A stretch of 64,000 nt of DNA. Source: Chloroflexota bacterium (GTDB lineage: Bacteria > Chloroflexota > Anaerolineae > J036 > Brachytrichaceae). The position numbers and the translations under genes were made by a program. Position 1 is the stretch's first letter. Every line of letters starts with the position of its first letter. Location of the stretch: assembly GCA_025354985.1 (NCBI GenBank), contig JANXLU010000019.1:62001-126000 (forward strand). Reading direction: 5' to 3'. The notes under the pieces were generated by a model. The model was not told where the DNA came from and did not search any database. It saw nothing but the letters and a program-made list of their open reading frames with translations. Positions 10,401 through 20,307 of the stretch are shown one piece after another.

Positions 10401-10422
10401 GATCTTGAAAATTCAATGCCAT
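7414..10422 (-). CDS. glyQS: Glycyl-tRNA synthetase, fused alpha and beta subunits
   Basis: 1002 residues charging tRNA-Gly with glycine in the cytoplasm. Residues 1-~295 are the alpha (catalytic) subunit: [51 protein letters not shown], and the adenylate-site segment [21 protein letters not shown]. After a ~20-residue linker, the beta subunit runs from [16 protein letters not shown] (~320) through the HD-like domain ([23 protein letters not shown]) to a DALR-like anticodon domain at the C-terminus. Both halves are full length, so this is a natural fusion of the bacterial alpha2beta2 enzyme, known from Chlamydiae and some other phyla. It sits 36 bp after the M20 peptidase gene, in the same direction. 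Confidence 0.95.
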   Translation of the reverse strand: MALNFQDLILKLHSFWASKGCLIWQPHNQIVGAGTMNPATYLRVLGPEPWNVAYVEPSVRPDDGRFGENPNRLYTHTQYQVILKPTPENSQELYLESLAAIGIDGSKHDIRFVEDNWAQPAIGAWGLGWEVWLDGLEITQYTYFQQVGGISLDPVPLEITYGLERIAMALQGVSTVFDLKWDNLRTYGDVKLLEEKERSEYAFNFGDVEMLHEQFDAMERECKRTIGAGLVTPAHDYVLQLSGLFNLLDTRGAIGVTERQRFLGRVRDLAREVATAYVKQRESAGFPWLKHSTNANSVKPDTIVSRTMLPDAAPGATATLLLEIGVEELPAHNVSQAQTQLQKILPEALKEARITHGEIAWIATPRRIAAVVQQVATVQNPVDEMVKGPGAKVAFDKDGKPTQAALAFAKRFGVEPGALQIIEDGKTSYVYAPHHEDGKPSVAVLATLLPHVVSKLTFEKTMRWNASNVAFARPLQWFIGMLGNQPIHFEYAGIASGATSTGVRGLGSPRFEVDAADNYASLLRANHILGDVQERRATIKRQIDHVAASISARVDPDEDLLDEVTNLVEMPAALLCDFAPEFLEIPAVILTKTMSGKQRYFTLVANGGGNDGQMVSHFITVRNGSEDDAAEVISGNAGVIHARFSDANYFYKRDKQKPLEELLPRLDTLTFQTKLGSMLDKTRRIESLVGPVADLLVPQDGVDERGLATTAAHLCKTDLVTNMVIEMTSLQGAMGREYYTQQGGNPAVAVAIFEHYLPRFAGDASPSTPAGLIVGLADKLDSLAGLFAVGLGPKGSADPFAQRRAAIGIVQNLVHARRSFSLRAALRAAAVRLPVPASAEAVGTAHTFIIERQRAGLVEAGTRVDVVDAVLSVKGDDPFGASVATAQLAEAVTAPDWPSVLAAYSRCARIAKGFESDGAVLAEDTDEDSIALKHVLDGLPVAQTVVEFVANIHALRPAIEVFFDKVLVNADEIGLRTARLTLAKRVAKQASNVCDVTKLEGF

Positions 10423-10458
10423 GTCGTCGCGCTAATTCTAACGGCAGGGGGTGTGCGT

Positions 10459-11838
10459 TTACGTGCGCGAACAAAACTCAAACACGGTGTCATAGAGCAC
10501 GTGCACGCCCCAGGCTAGCGCCGAAAGTGCCACCCGCTCATCATGTGCATGAACGCGCTCTGCAAACCTGTCCCCGGGCGCAAATTTCATGGGGGAAAAT
10601 CCATAGCAAATCGTGCCGAGCATGCTGACGTGCTTTGCATCCGTCGCGCCCGTAAGCATGTATGGAATTGGAATCCCCGCCGGGTCATGTCGCTTGATCA
10701 CCCGGTTGATGACATTCATCAAGGGTGTCTCGGTTGGCATCTCAAGTGGCGGTGTTTCGCTGTCGATCTCAAATTTCAACCGATGTGAATCTTTTCCCAG
10801 GACATTGCGCAGTTCGCTTAGCAGGGACTCGGTTGTTGTGCCCGGCAAGGTTCGGCAATCAAGTACTGCGCTGGCGTCCGAAGGTATGACGTTGGTCTTG
10901 AGACCGGCACTCAGACCAGTGGGCGAGCATGTATTGTGTGTAATCGCCTGCAGTTCATTGATAAAGCCGGAATCCCGCAACGCCGGGGAGGAAAGTGTGC
11001 CAAGCCCCCGCATACCAGTGGCCAGGAGCACCCGCAGCCCGGCCCCTTGTGCCCCGCCCAGCCCGGTCGCGAGTTTGCTGACAAATGCGCGCGTTGTCGG
11101 CGTCAACCGCGTGGGTAGGGATCGCGAGCCCAATCTTTGCACTGCGTGCGCAAGATGCACCACGGCATTGTTATTGTGAGGAACGCTGGCGTGGCCCGGC
11201 TGCCCGGTTGCGATCATTCGCATCCAGGCCGTCCCTTTTTCAGCGGTTTGAACTGGGTAAAAACACTTGCCCCCGATATGCAGGCTAAATCCACCAAATT
11301 CACTCAAGCCATATTCGGCGCGCAACAAGTCCGGGTGTAGGTCACACAGCGGTCCCATGCCTTGGTTTTCACCCGTTTCTTCATCGGCGGTAAAGGCGAT
11401 GATGACGTCGCGGTCAAGGGCTTGAATTTCACCAGCGCGAAGTTGTCGGGCCAGTGTCAGAAAGACCGCCAGTTGCATCGCGCCAATGCCTTTCATGTCT
11501 AATGCACCGCGACCATACAGGTAGCCGTCACTTATTTCTCCACCAAACGGGTCCACGCTCCATTTCAGCGGTTCAACAGGTACAACGTCGGTATGAGAAT
11601 ACAACAGCAACGGTTTGGCGTTGCCATTGCCCCGCAGGCGGGCAACGCAGTTTCCCCGGTTTGGTGCGGTTTCCACGATGGTCGGTTCAATGCCCTCAGT
11701 GCGCAAAATCCGGGCCGCAAATTGTGCCGCGATCATTTCGTTCCCAGGTGGGTTCGAGGTGTTTAATCGGATCATGCCTTGCAGTATTCGGATCGTTTCA
11801 TCTGCAATAGCTTCCCAGTTCAAACTTGATTCAGACAT
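10459..11838 (-). CDS. M20 family metallopeptidase / deacylase (ArgE/DapE/CPG2 type)
   Basis: 459 residues, cytoplasmic. Metal-binding motifs are in order: LLLYSHTDVVP (His, first ligand), YGRGALDMKG (bridging Asp), FTADEETGENQGM (catalytic Glu and ligand Glu), and a C-terminal MLTGATDAKHV with the last His. The dimerisation domain lies in the middle (GQPGHASVPHNNNAVVHLA). Length and motifs fit the ACY1/DapE/ArgE/carboxypeptidase-G2 group, which hydrolyses peptide or N-acyl bonds; the exact substrate is not predictable. The start is 3 bp after the VOC gene stop, so the two are co-transcribed, with glyQS next. Confidence 0.85.
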   Translation of the reverse strand: MSESSLNWEAIADETIRILQGMIRLNTSNPPGNEMIAAQFAARILRTEGIEPTIVETAPNRGNCVARLRGNGNAKPLLLYSHTDVVPVEPLKWSVDPFGGEISDGYLYGRGALDMKGIGAMQLAVFLTLARQLRAGEIQALDRDVIIAFTADEETGENQGMGPLCDLHPDLLRAEYGLSEFGGFSLHIGGKCFYPVQTAEKGTAWMRMIATGQPGHASVPHNNNAVVHLAHAVQRLGSRSLPTRLTPTTRAFVSKLATGLGGAQGAGLRVLLATGMRGLGTLSSPALRDSGFINELQAITHNTCSPTGLSAGLKTNVIPSDASAVLDCRTLPGTTTESLLSELRNVLGKDSHRLKFEIDSETPPLEMPTETPLMNVINRVIKRHDPAGIPIPYMLTGATDAKHVSMLGTICYGFSPMKFAPGDRFAERVHAHDERVALSALAWGVHVLYDTVFEFCSRT

Positions 11839-11841
11839 GGA

Positions 11842-12300
11842 TCATTTGTCCCACCGTTGCAGTTCAATGATGTTCCCTTCCGGATCCGTCATGTATATGA
11901 GTGTCACTTTCGTCCCCGTCGCAGTAGTCAATGTCACGATGTCACCAATGACCGCGCCGCCTGCCTCCATAACGGCATCCCGAGCTTCAGTTACGCTTGC
12001 TACTTCGAAGGCAATATGGCCAAATCCTTGTCGGTTGACGGCGGTGCTTGGTTTGCCCAATACGGGTTCATATTGAAAAAGCTCGAGCGTGGGACCTCCC
12101 TCGTCAAATCCCGGGAGTCGTAGGTGCATGCCCGTCAGGTGGGCGGATTCAATGCCGGTTAACAGGTCAAACTGTGAGCCGCGGTAATCCCGCTCGGGTG
12201 GTACCGGTACACAATCGAACACTTCAACATAAAAGTGCGCAAGCGCACGCCAATTTTTGGCAACTAGATTGGTGTGCACGTATCTGGCTTTTATTGTCAT
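11842..12300 (-). CDS. VOC (glyoxalase/bleomycin-resistance) family protein
   Basis: 152 residues forming two beta-alpha-beta-beta-beta modules. The N-terminal ARYVHTNLVAKNWRALAHFYVEVFDC is a typical first module. The second has GFGHIAFEVASVTEARDAVMEAGG and ends with VTLIYMTDPEGNIIELQRW, where the Glu is the usual metal ligand. Such proteins include glyoxalases, isomerases, dioxygenases and binding proteins, so the reaction is open. It overlaps the preceding hypothetical gene by 4 bp and lies 3 bp from the M20 peptidase, in a translationally coupled trio. Confidence 0.8.
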   Translation of the reverse strand: MTIKARYVHTNLVAKNWRALAHFYVEVFDCVPVPPERDYRGSQFDLLTGIESAHLTGMHLRLPGFDEGGPTLELFQYEPVLGKPSTAVNRQGFGHIAFEVASVTEARDAVMEAGGAVIGDIVTLTTATGTKVTLIYMTDPEGNIIELQRWDK

Positions 12301-12932
12301 GGAAAATTTACCGCCACGAGCTTGAAGTTGCCGCCGCTGCTACTGACAAAGTCAAACACCAACCCGCTGTCATCACACCACATGTGGCTGGTACCGAGTT
12401 CGCCAATGATCATGCGGTAATGGTGCAGGGGCAGGCTGCCCAGTCTGGTTGTATGCGATTCAATCCCGTCGTTCACATAGGTTTGCTTCATCCAGTTGGG
12501 TTCAAAGGTAACTGGATCCAGGTAGAGCGTGTCAAATGTACGTTGCTCGCCTTTGCGCAGACTGGAGCGCCGTATGGTGACCATATTGAACAGTGGCGAG
12601 AAATAATCCACTTCATCCGTATCCTTCCATGCATATTCGTTGCGATTGGTGGTTAGACCATGTTGCCAACATGTGAGTACTTTGTCCTCCACCCAGCTGA
12701 TTCGCCCTTCGCGGTGTCCATATAAGCCATGGATATTCCACTGCAGTGGCCGCAGACTTGCGTCCATCATGAACGTAACGGAATCGCTGCGTGGCTCGGC
12801 AAACGGCTTTAGCCTCGTCGTTTCATTGTCAATTTGAATCGACCCATCGGCCAGCGTGGCAACCTGCCACCGCTCGTCACAATACATGGCGTTGGTTTCG
12901 TCAAACGTGTTATAGATGCCCTTTCGTATCAT
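12297..12932 (-). CDS. Conserved-looking hypothetical protein
   Basis: 211 residues, soluble, no signal peptide and no membrane segment. It is rich in aromatic and charged residues arranged as alternating strands (ITW-like pairs such as ISWVEDKVLTCW), which suggests a beta-barrel of lipocalin-like size. No family was recognised. Its stop overlaps the start of the VOC gene by 4 bp, so it is the promoter-proximal member of the 12.9-4.9 kb minus-strand run. Starts at ATG 12932. Confidence 0.55.
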   Translation of the reverse strand: MIRKGIYNTFDETNAMYCDERWQVATLADGSIQIDNETTRLKPFAEPRSDSVTFMMDASLRPLQWNIHGLYGHREGRISWVEDKVLTCWQHGLTTNRNEYAWKDTDEVDYFSPLFNMVTIRRSSLRKGEQRTFDTLYLDPVTFEPNWMKQTYVNDGIESHTTRLGSLPLHHYRMIIGELGTSHMWCDDSGLVFDFVSSSGGNFKLVAVNFP

Positions 12933-13003
12933 GCTCGATTGAAATACATATCAAAAATGTGTTTGACAAAATCAACTAGTCTGGCTCTATGAAGCCGGGA
13001 ACA

Positions 13004-13741
13004 CTAGTTGGCCGGAACCGGCTCGGACGGTGCGCCCAAGGCGTCACGTAGCGCACGCTGCACGCTGGCTGGCAATTCTTTCCACTTGCCCGCGCCTCGC
13101 AAATAGTCCTTGAGCCCATCCGGGCGAATGACCGCATATGGTGTCGGATCAACCGCCAGCTTGACTTGGGGATTGCAAAACACCACGATACTCCTAAGCG
13201 GAATCTGGTAACTGGGCATTTTCGCCTTTAACACGGCGCTGATACCGGTCAACACTTCATCACTTTCCTTTTTGGGATCGCCCAGGGGCTCATTTCTGCC
13301 GATCAATCGCGCGATTACGCCCTGCCCATTCTTCCATTTGCCTTCCTTAAATGTGACAGTCCCCTGCTGATTTTTGCAAATGAAGGCGCTCACGCCACCA
13401 GGTTCGATCAAAATGTAATCATGGGGTTCCTTGAACAGCATCAGCGTGAATTTTCGATCCAGTCCTTTTAGGTTCTCTTTTAGCTGAAGCTCGGGTCGCT
13501 GCGGCGACAGGTGCCGGTTGCCATAAAACATTCCAAACCGGCTTATCAGCAAACCGATCAGGAGAATTCCGGCATAGATGATGTAAAACTGCACGATATT
13601 TTGCGGAGACAACAAACCCCATTGTTGACCAAACAGGGTGAGCGCAAGCCCGCCCATTAGCACTGCAAGCGAGCCGTATATACCGATCTTGGCCAGCATG
13701 GATTCGCGCTTTACGCGTGGTTCGTTCGTTACAATTCTCAT
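13004..13741 (-). CDS. Membrane protein with two N-terminal helices and a NERD-like cytoplasmic domain
   Basis: 245 residues. Two hydrophobic helices (~residues 20-42 and 50-70) are followed by a soluble domain. The core FTLMLFKEPHDYILIEPGGVSAFICKN then strands ending in SIVVFCNPQVKL resemble the nuclease-related NERD fold seen in similar two-helix proteins, but the catalytic residues are not obvious, so the assignment is tentative. The gene is divergent from the alpha/beta-fold gene at 13783, sharing a ~40-bp promoter gap. Confidence 0.55.
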   Translation of the reverse strand: MRIVTNEPRVKRESMLAKIGIYGSLAVLMGGLALTLFGQQWGLLSPQNIVQFYIIYAGILLIGLLISRFGMFYGNRHLSPQRPELQLKENLKGLDRKFTLMLFKEPHDYILIEPGGVSAFICKNQQGTVTFKEGKWKNGQGVIARLIGRNEPLGDPKKESDEVLTGISAVLKAKMPSYQIPLRSIVVFCNPQVKLAVDPTPYAVIRPDGLKDYLRGAGKWKELPASVQRALRDALGAPSEPVPAN

Positions 13742-13782
13742 GTTCGAAGGATTATAAAGTGACCGCGGATTAGAATTACGGC

Positions 13783-14748
13783 ATGATGCACAGACCGCGA
13801 AGTCGCGTCTTGGTGCCTGTTATGGCGCTAACTGGGGGGATTGCCGTAACGGGCGTTACCCTTGCAGCGGCCGCGCATGTGTATCGGCGAGTTCGCCATG
13901 ACTTGCCCATGATCCGTTCTTTGGATGGAACGTTGCGATTTGTGGCCGGCCCCACGGGTGCCATCGCCTTTTATTCAGGAGGCCAATCCCGTCGACTGCG
14001 TGCTCCAATTCTGTTGATCCACGATACTGGTCCGGTTGCGTGCAGCGCCGATTTGAAGCCAATTTGGGATTATTTCAGCGCAACACGCCGCGTAATTTCA
14101 ATCGACTTGCCCGGGTTTGGATTTAGTGACCGGGGTGATCAAAACTACACAGCCGAGACTTACCGTGACGCCATCCTTACGGTGATGGGCGCCGCTGCGG
14201 CCGGAGAACCCGTGGATATAGTGGCATTGGGCCAGGGTGCCGAGTTTGCCGCGCTTGCGGCGATCCTCCAACCAAAACTGGCGCGTTCCATCACGCTACT
14301 TTCGCCCACCGGTCTCATTGGTAGCTCACGCCAGTGGGAGCGTCTGTTTCATGTTTTGCGGCGTAGCGCCCTTGCTCAGATTGTGTTTGATTTGATTACA
14401 TCCAGACCGGTGCTGCGCGTTACATCGGGGCAGGGCGCCACCGAAGCGGATCGCGATGAACTGCTTGGCCAACACTATGAAACAAGTCATCAGCAGGGTG
14501 CATGGTTTGCACCAGCCATGGCTGCGCTGGGTCTCTTATCCACCCCCAAAATGGTCGACAGCTATGAAACGCTCGCCATGCCGGCGCTTGCCATATTTGG
14601 ATCGTCCGAGGTCTCAAAGTTGAACGCTGCCAATGTGCTGAATGCCCGGTCAAACTGGCATATTCACACTGCTGCCTCGCCCGGCACGGCCGGTCGCTGG
14701 CTGGCCCAGCCCGCGGTGTTGGAGCAGATTTCACATCACGTGCGCTAG
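13783..14748 (+). CDS. Alpha/beta-hydrolase-fold protein lacking the catalytic triad (probable pseudo-enzyme)
   Basis: 321 residues. An N-terminal hydrophobic helix (~residues 8-32) anchors it in or exports it across the membrane. The rest follows the alpha/beta-hydrolase pattern: PILLIHDTGPVACSADLKPIWDYF (oxyanion strand), VISIDLPGFGFSDRGD, then the nucleophile-elbow position. There the usual G-x-S-x-G reads ALGQG, so Gly replaces the nucleophilic Ser. The C-terminal His region (SPGTAGRW) also lacks His; compare GVGHLP in the paralogue at 35928-36845. It may be a binding or structural protein. Convergent with the GT-C gene. Confidence 0.65.
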   Translation: MMHRPRSRVLVPVMALTGGIAVTGVTLAAAAHVYRRVRHDLPMIRSLDGTLRFVAGPTGAIAFYSGGQSRRLRAPILLIHDTGPVACSADLKPIWDYFSATRRVISIDLPGFGFSDRGDQNYTAETYRDAILTVMGAAAAGEPVDIVALGQGAEFAALAAILQPKLARSITLLSPTGLIGSSRQWERLFHVLRRSALAQIVFDLITSRPVLRVTSGQGATEADRDELLGQHYETSHQQGAWFAPAMAALGLLSTPKMVDSYETLAMPALAIFGSSEVSKLNAANVLNARSNWHIHTAASPGTAGRWLAQPAVLEQISHHVR

Positions 14749-14770
14749 CGTTAGGCAGCGCGAATTGGGC

Positions 14771-17179
14771 CTATTGCTGGCATTTTTGCACACGGACCGT
14801 GCCGATCTTAACCCCGTTGTCCGCAGTGGAATAGTCCGAAGGCACCACCGACAGCCGTTGACCACCGATGGGTAGGTAGAGCCCAACTACGAGCGAGTAA
14901 TCTCCGGGTTGCACGCTTGGCGGAATTAGCATAACGCGATCATCAGGAACGGCCTCATTTTCACCCCAAACGCTGGTTGGGTAAGTGCCGGCACGCGGAG
15001 GACCATCCGCCTGGCTCAGCGGTTTCTCGGCTTCGGAGTTGCGAAGATGTAGAAACACGGTGTAATTTTCCATCATGGCAAGTCCACCACGCCAGGTTAA
15101 CGGCACGTTGACTGCCGCTCCACTGCAGACCTCAAACGGCTTTGTTAGTAACTGCACGCCAACTCCGTTTGACAGCGGTGCAAAGATTGCCGTGGCATCC
15201 ACTGGAGTTGGGAGTGCTGCAACTTTGACAAAGCCGGCCAATATCTGGCTTGCAGATCCCTCCCAGTTTGCGCTAATGACGTAAACGCCGGACTTCGCAC
15301 TGATGGGCGCCAAAAGCGGGAAATCGAGCCAATCTTCCTCCGCGGCGCGCCACAGGCTGGTGTTGATGACACGACCCGTGACTGGCAGACCGTCGCCACC
15401 GCTGATAAAAATTGGTTGCACCTGTAATACGCGTGATCCGAGGGGTTTGCCCGCTCGAAGTTTCAATTGCACAACAAGAGGATCGTTCGGGGTAATTGAA
15501 CGTGCATTCACCGCCACGCCAGTCACTCGCCAGCCATCCCCAAGATCATGGTTGTCCGCATCCAGTTGAATGGTGCTGGTTATTGCCGGTTTCTGTCGCT
15601 CATAAATTGTAATGGGAGAACCCCAAAATCGTGCGTCTTCAATCGATTGGATGGGGCGATACAGGGCCTTAAACCAGTCCTCGCGCTGTGGGTTGAGCAA
15701 GTAAAGCGGATTGACGCTGGTCAGTGCCACATAGTCCGGTTGTTCACGCACCAGGGTCTGAAGATAATCCCCGTGACGAATTGCGTCGCGGTAGACGGGA
15801 GACACAAGCCCCAAAAAGTCTATGGTGGGTCGCTGGGCATAAAAACTCATCACGCCGAGCTCGGTCACGCCCAACGTGGCGGTTTCGGGTGTGTTTGCAG
15901 CAATCCAACGCCCCACCTGCTCATAGGCAAACACCTTGGTCTCAGGCAACACCTTGCTTTGGCTAAGCGCCGGGTCCGGTGGCGTCGCTCCGTTCCAGAT
16001 CAAGGCGGATTGCCACAGGCATATGGCAAGTGCCATGAGGAGCCCGATGGTCAGTAAGCTAGCAACACGGGTTGCGGAGTAACGCTGTGCGATTCGTGCC
16101 AAGCTGCTGACGCCATGACCGAGTATGAGTGCCGCACCGGGAATCATGGGTGCGTAATACCAAACATATGGCGCCACGCCGATGGCGGTATAGCCAAGCA
16201 AGTGCGCAAGTGCCCACCATGCTGGCGCGGTTGCGGGCCGCACAAGGAACGGCAGTACTTGGCGCGAGCCTTCCCGGTTGTGCAACCTCTGTGCGGTGGC
16301 CAGCGCGCGCACACAACCGATCACGAAAAGCATGATAACCAGGAGCAGGCCGATATTGTTTTGTAGCGCGCCGGTCCCCAAAACAAGCAGACCCCCTGGG
16401 AAGCTGGTGCCGGTATAGAAGCCAGTAAGCCCGCTGGCGGCCTGGGCCGTTTTGGTTGCGAGTGTGGTCGGAATTGGCGATCCAAAACGCACCAGAAGCA
16501 GCGCGCACAGTGGTCCGTAGCTCGCGGCTATCCCGAGCAGCATCCATGCGATAACCCCCAGATTTCTGCCCGTGACCCTAAATCCGTTGACGGTTGCGAA
16601 TGGCAGGATGAGTGCTATGGCGATTGGAATGAGTGCATCTCCGCGCAGCCCCAGTGCCAATCCAAGCAGTGCACCGCAGGTTATCAGTAGCCCCCGATTA
16701 GTGCGTTGGTGTTGTGAGGTCGCAGCGCCCGTCCAAGCCGATGTCGTTGACGCATCTGACAGCCCACGTTCCAACAACGCATATGCCCCAAGAACAACGG
16801 CGATAAACATCGGCGTCTCAAAACCGACGGTTAGCCACATTAGCGCCGAGCACACAAATGTCAATCCTGCCATCAGGCGACTATGCCTGCTCAACAAGAG
16901 GCCACCGGACAAAAGTGACACAACGCCAATGGCATAACTGGCGACCGGAATGGACATGCCGGCCATGTGCGCAAGCGCGAGTACCACGACGTAGGCCGGT
17001 GAGGTGGTGATCAGACTGCCCACGCCCGCACGGTTGAATTGAAAGCCGCTTCCATTGCCAAGATTTTCCGCGAAGCGATAGGTGATGAACGGGTCGTCAA
17101 ACCGTGCGTTGCGCATCACCCACGCCAAAAGCGCCGTGATGGCGCAGAGCGCGAAAATCCCCCCGAATCGCTTAAGCAT
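14771..17179 (-). CDS. GT-C (PMT/ArnT-like) polytopic glycosyltransferase
   Basis: 802 residues from ATG 17179. An in-frame TTG lies 60 bp upstream and overlaps the previous stop, but AGGTGA 11 nt before 17179 and a first helix beginning right after the ATG favour the later start. The N-terminal ~500 residues hold about 12 membrane helices. The first external loop has RFDDPFITYRFAENLGNGSG, the acidic motif of PMT-2 enzymes that transfer sugars from polyprenyl phosphates. The C-terminal ~300 residues are an extracytoplasmic beta-rich domain. It is the last gene of the seven-gene operon starting at 25051, an odd partner for the metabolic genes before it. Confidence 0.7.
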   Translation of the reverse strand: MLKRFGGIFALCAITALLAWVMRNARFDDPFITYRFAENLGNGSGFQFNRAGVGSLITTSPAYVVVLALAHMAGMSIPVASYAIGVVSLLSGGLLLSRHSRLMAGLTFVCSALMWLTVGFETPMFIAVVLGAYALLERGLSDASTTSAWTGAATSQHQRTNRGLLITCGALLGLALGLRGDALIPIAIALILPFATVNGFRVTGRNLGVIAWMLLGIAASYGPLCALLLVRFGSPIPTTLATKTAQAASGLTGFYTGTSFPGGLLVLGTGALQNNIGLLLVIMLFVIGCVRALATAQRLHNREGSRQVLPFLVRPATAPAWWALAHLLGYTAIGVAPYVWYYAPMIPGAALILGHGVSSLARIAQRYSATRVASLLTIGLLMALAICLWQSALIWNGATPPDPALSQSKVLPETKVFAYEQVGRWIAANTPETATLGVTELGVMSFYAQRPTIDFLGLVSPVYRDAIRHGDYLQTLVREQPDYVALTSVNPLYLLNPQREDWFKALYRPIQSIEDARFWGSPITIYERQKPAITSTIQLDADNHDLGDGWRVTGVAVNARSITPNDPLVVQLKLRAGKPLGSRVLQVQPIFISGGDGLPVTGRVINTSLWRAAEEDWLDFPLLAPISAKSGVYVISANWEGSASQILAGFVKVAALPTPVDATAIFAPLSNGVGVQLLTKPFEVCSGAAVNVPLTWRGGLAMMENYTVFLHLRNSEAEKPLSQADGPPRAGTYPTSVWGENEAVPDDRVMLIPPSVQPGDYSLVVGLYLPIGGQRLSVVPSDYSTADNGVKIGTVRVQKCQQ

Positions 17180-17235
17180 GGTTTGGCGCGTCACCTGGTT
17201 ATAGCTGTGACTTTGCACCACCAATAATCGAGATT

Positions 17236-20200
17236 TCAAACACGTGCGCCATCTTCAACAAGCACGTCCGAAAGCGCAGCCAAAAAGTGCTCGGCGTCGG
17301 GCACGCCAAGGCACATGGGGCCGCGTATCTTCAAAACATTGTGATCAATGCCATCGGTCCCGATCAATATGCCCTTGTCCTTCATTCGATTGCAAATGTA
17401 GCCGGCTTGTATGGGAGCAGGCGTTTGTGCCGTGCGGTCCAACACCAGTTCAACGCCCAACATTAGCCCGAGACCGCGCACATCCCCTATGATTGCATGA
17501 TCGCGTTGCAATGCACAAAGCCCGGCACGTAAATAGTTGCCCACTTCTCGGGCGTTATCCATCAGCCGTTCAGACTGCAGTACGTCAATAACGGCATTGC
17601 CAACCGCGCAGGCAACTGTGCTGCCCCCAAAGGTTGAGAAGAATTCCATTCCGTTATCGAAGCTGGCTGCAATCGCCGGTGTGGTAACCACAGCTCCCAT
17701 GGGATATCCGTTGCCGATTGGCTTGCCCAGCGCAACAATGTCGGGGGTGACTCTGTGCTGTTCAAATGCCCAAAGATGAGACCCAATTCTTCCAAATCCG
17801 GTTTGAACCTCATCCGCTATGCACAGGCCCCCCGCCTCGCGAATGATGGCGTATGCCTGCGCAAGATAGGTCTCGGGAAGCACAATTTGACCACCAACGC
17901 TTGGAATGCTCTCGAGAATGTAGCCGCATAGTCCGGTTCTGGTTGCCACGATTCGGTCAACGAGGACCTTCAGGTCGAGGGCATAATTATTGGCGCACTG
18001 CGCCTCGGAATGGTCGCTCGAAATGCGATAGACCCCCCGGTAGCAATCTGGCAAATCGGCCTTATATACCCAGCCCGGCAAACCCGTGCCCCCTGGACCC
18101 TCGGCTTTGTATGGTGAAACGTCGATCAGGGTATTTGTATGGCCGTGATATGCGCCCTCACTCACAATTAGGTTTCGCTTGCCGGTGTGAGCACGTGCCA
18201 GGCGTATCGCAAGTTCGGTGGCCTCGCTTCCGCTGGCCGTTAGAAAGACCACGCTTAGATCCGACGGGAATAATGCCGCCAGACGTTGGGTGTATCGGGC
18301 GTGCTGATGGTGCAAATACCGCGTATTTGTATTTAGCACGGCCAGCTGTCGCTGTGCCGCCCGCACCACCGACGGGTGGCTGTGCCCGACGTGCGGAACA
18401 TTGTTATAGCAATCCAAGTACCTGTGCCCGGTATCGTCAAATAAATACTGGCCTTGTCCCCTGACTAATTGGATTGGCGTACGATAGCTTAGCGACAAAT
18501 TGCCACCGGAATGCTGCTGTCGCGCCAGCTGCAAGGCGTTATTGCTCGGCTCCGTCGGAGGAAAGCTTGCTTCCGGTATGCCCGCAATAAGATTGCCGTC
18601 AGGCGAAAGACTGCACCATACATCCCGGTCGCTTGGGCGCGACACGCCTGGATATGTGCCCGTAAAATCCAGCATATCCGTAATAATTTGGAAATGCAGA
18701 TGAGGTGGCCAGTCCCCGTTGATCGGAAAATCTCCGATAGTTGCGAGCTGAGTACCACGCGCGATGTGCTGTCCCACTTGCAATCCGTCAAGTGACGGAC
18801 GCGACAGGTGACCATACAACGTATAGAAGGAAATACTCGGAGACGCCGTGTGCTTCAATATGATGCACGGACCATAATCCAGTCGTGCCTTGTTGTCGGC
18901 AAAACTGTGCACCTCGCCATCGAGCGGCGCGAACACGGGCGCGCCAGAGGGTTGAAAAACATCCAGCCCGATGTGAATGGTCCGATACTCCACGCCATCC
19001 TCAGTAACGGTTGAGAAATCATCGTTTGCATAGATCAGACGCGCCTCGTCATAGCGTCCGATACCGCTTGGGGCATTTGCCCGTCTCATTTGAGCAAAGA
19101 GCTTTTCGGTAAAGTCCCGGGTGGAAGCGGTCTCTTCCGCCAGCCCAAGGTCGAGGCTCCCGACGCTCAAGTCAAACACGCGTATCGGTTCGGTTCCCAA
19201 ATTTGGTGTCACCAAGCTGGCAAACTGGGATCGGCGAGTGCGCAACCAGCTTTCGACGGCTGGCGTATGTGGAACGGGTGACAGACCACATGCGGCGCGC
19301 AGTTTGTAGGTGGCCAGTCGTGGATGCACGCTGCTTAGCTGCTCAAGCAATGCCCATGCGGGGGCCTCGGATACGGTGAGGTATGGGTCGTCGGGGGTCT
19401 CGCATTTGCGTATCGCACTGTTCACCACACTGACGCACAAGCGCGTCACCACCAGCTGAAACAGCACGTCTATTTCGCTCGCGGTTAACGGGTGAATTGC
19501 ATGGTAGCCGTGGGTGACTTGGGCCGCAGCGGTCAATGGATCGCGCTTACCAAGCATCGCATACGCCAGAGCAATCGCCAGATTGCACACGGTTGGTGTA
19601 AAAATTGCGTCGCCAAAATCAATCAAACCGGTTGTCAGCGCTTCGTAACCTGTTCCTTCGACCAACACGTTGTAATCATTTGCGTCATTGTGCGTCGTGG
19701 AATGCCGCAAGTTTGACAGCACGGGCAGAGTGACAGTCAGAAACGTTGCAAGGTTGATGTCAATAAGCTTTCGGCGCCCAATATTAGTAATTAAATCCAG
19801 ATGACTTGTGATCCACCCCGCCCGAGCCAAGTCCCAAGTTGATTCCCGGTGTGCAGATGGATGATCGAAATCAAGCAAAGCATGATCCACAGAGCCCAGC
19901 AACCTTCCGAAACTGCGCAGTACGGCTTCGGTGTGCGGTTTTGTGGAGACAAGTAGGCGACCCGGCAAAAACGTGAGCAGCCGAACCCAACGACGTGCTG
20001 GTGCTCCCGTGTTGTGTAACGCGACTGGTTCGGACCATTCCGTAACGGTCGTGCCAAATTTGTTTGTGATAACCCGTTGAATCTGACCGGCACAATTTTT
20101 CCGTGAAAGGTGATCCAGCAATGTGTTTTGAAAGTCGACAACGTCCCGCGTTTCTTCGGGTCGTGACACGCGCAATAAAAAGTTGCCCCCGTCCGACGTG

Positions 20201-20307
20201 CACAGATGGAAATTCTCATCGTATTCGCCGGCCAGTGCCTTGACGGTCACGTCAAGGTCAAAATACTCCCGTGCAATCTTCTGAACCTGCTCCTGATGAA
20301 GTTTCAT
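17236..20307 (-). CDS. Three-domain fusion: APH-type kinase, M23 peptidase-like domain, class III PLP aminotransferase/phospholyase
   Basis: 1023 residues, no signal peptide. Residues ~1-340 form an aminoglycoside-phosphotransferase-type kinase with catalytic loop HNDANDYN (206-213) and metal site DFGD (230-233). Residues ~400-560 form an M23/lysostaphin-type domain with H445-x3-D449, His500 in YGHLS and HLH at 536-538. Residues ~600-1020 are a class III aminotransferase with DEVQTGFGR (Asp832) and Lys862 in [12 protein letters not shown] as PLP lysine. Kinase and PLP domains are homologous to hydroxylysine kinase and the ammoniophospholyases AGXT2L1/L2, which phosphorylate an amino alcohol and then eliminate phosphate and ammonia to an aldehyde. 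An M23 domain inside a cytoplasmic protein is unexplained. It overlaps the previous gene by 4 bp. Confidence 0.85.
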   Translation of the reverse strand: MKLHQEQVQKIAREYFDLDVTVKALAGEYDENFHLCTSDGGNFLLRVSRPEETRDVVDFQNTLLDHLSRKNCAGQIQRVITNKFGTTVTEWSEPVALHNTGAPARRWVRLLTFLPGRLLVSTKPHTEAVLRSFGRLLGSVDHALLDFDHPSAHRESTWDLARAGWITSHLDLITNIGRRKLIDINLATFLTVTLPVLSNLRHSTTHNDANDYNVLVEGTGYEALTTGLIDFGDAIFTPTVCNLAIALAYAMLGKRDPLTAAAQVTHGYHAIHPLTASEIDVLFQLVVTRLCVSVVNSAIRKCETPDDPYLTVSEAPAWALLEQLSSVHPRLATYKLRAACGLSPVPHTPAVESWLRTRRSQFASLVTPNLGTEPIRVFDLSVGSLDLGLAEETASTRDFTEKLFAQMRRANAPSGIGRYDEARLIYANDDFSTVTEDGVEYRTIHIGLDVFQPSGAPVFAPLDGEVHSFADNKARLDYGPCIILKHTASPSISFYTLYGHLSRPSLDGLQVGQHIARGTQLATIGDFPINGDWPPHLHFQIITDMLDFTGTYPGVSRPSDRDVWCSLSPDGNLIAGIPEASFPPTEPSNNALQLARQQHSGGNLSLSYRTPIQLVRGQGQYLFDDTGHRYLDCYNNVPHVGHSHPSVVRAAQRQLAVLNTNTRYLHHQHARYTQRLAALFPSDLSVVFLTASGSEATELAIRLARAHTGKRNLIVSEGAYHGHTNTLIDVSPYKAEGPGGTGLPGWVYKADLPDCYRGVYRISSDHSEAQCANNYALDLKVLVDRIVATRTGLCGYILESIPSVGGQIVLPETYLAQAYAIIREAGGLCIADEVQTGFGRIGSHLWAFEQHRVTPDIVALGKPIGNGYPMGAVVTTPAIAASFDNGMEFFSTFGGSTVACAVGNAVIDVLQSERLMDNAREVGNYLRAGLCALQRDHAIIGDVRGLGLMLGVELVLDRTAQTPAPIQAGYICNRMKDKGILIGTDGIDHNVLKIRGPMCLGVPDAEHFLAALSDVLVEDGARV

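Noticed and set aside
10423-10458. Regulatory leader or T-box before glyQS
   Set aside because: Only 36 bp separate it from the M20 gene, too short for a riboswitch, and no terminator-like structure is present.
9070-10518. Long plus-strand open frame (482 codons) opposite glyQS
   Set aside because: It lies fully antisense to a well-conserved synthetase, has Cys/His/Arg-rich composition typical of an antisense shadow and no recognisable motif.
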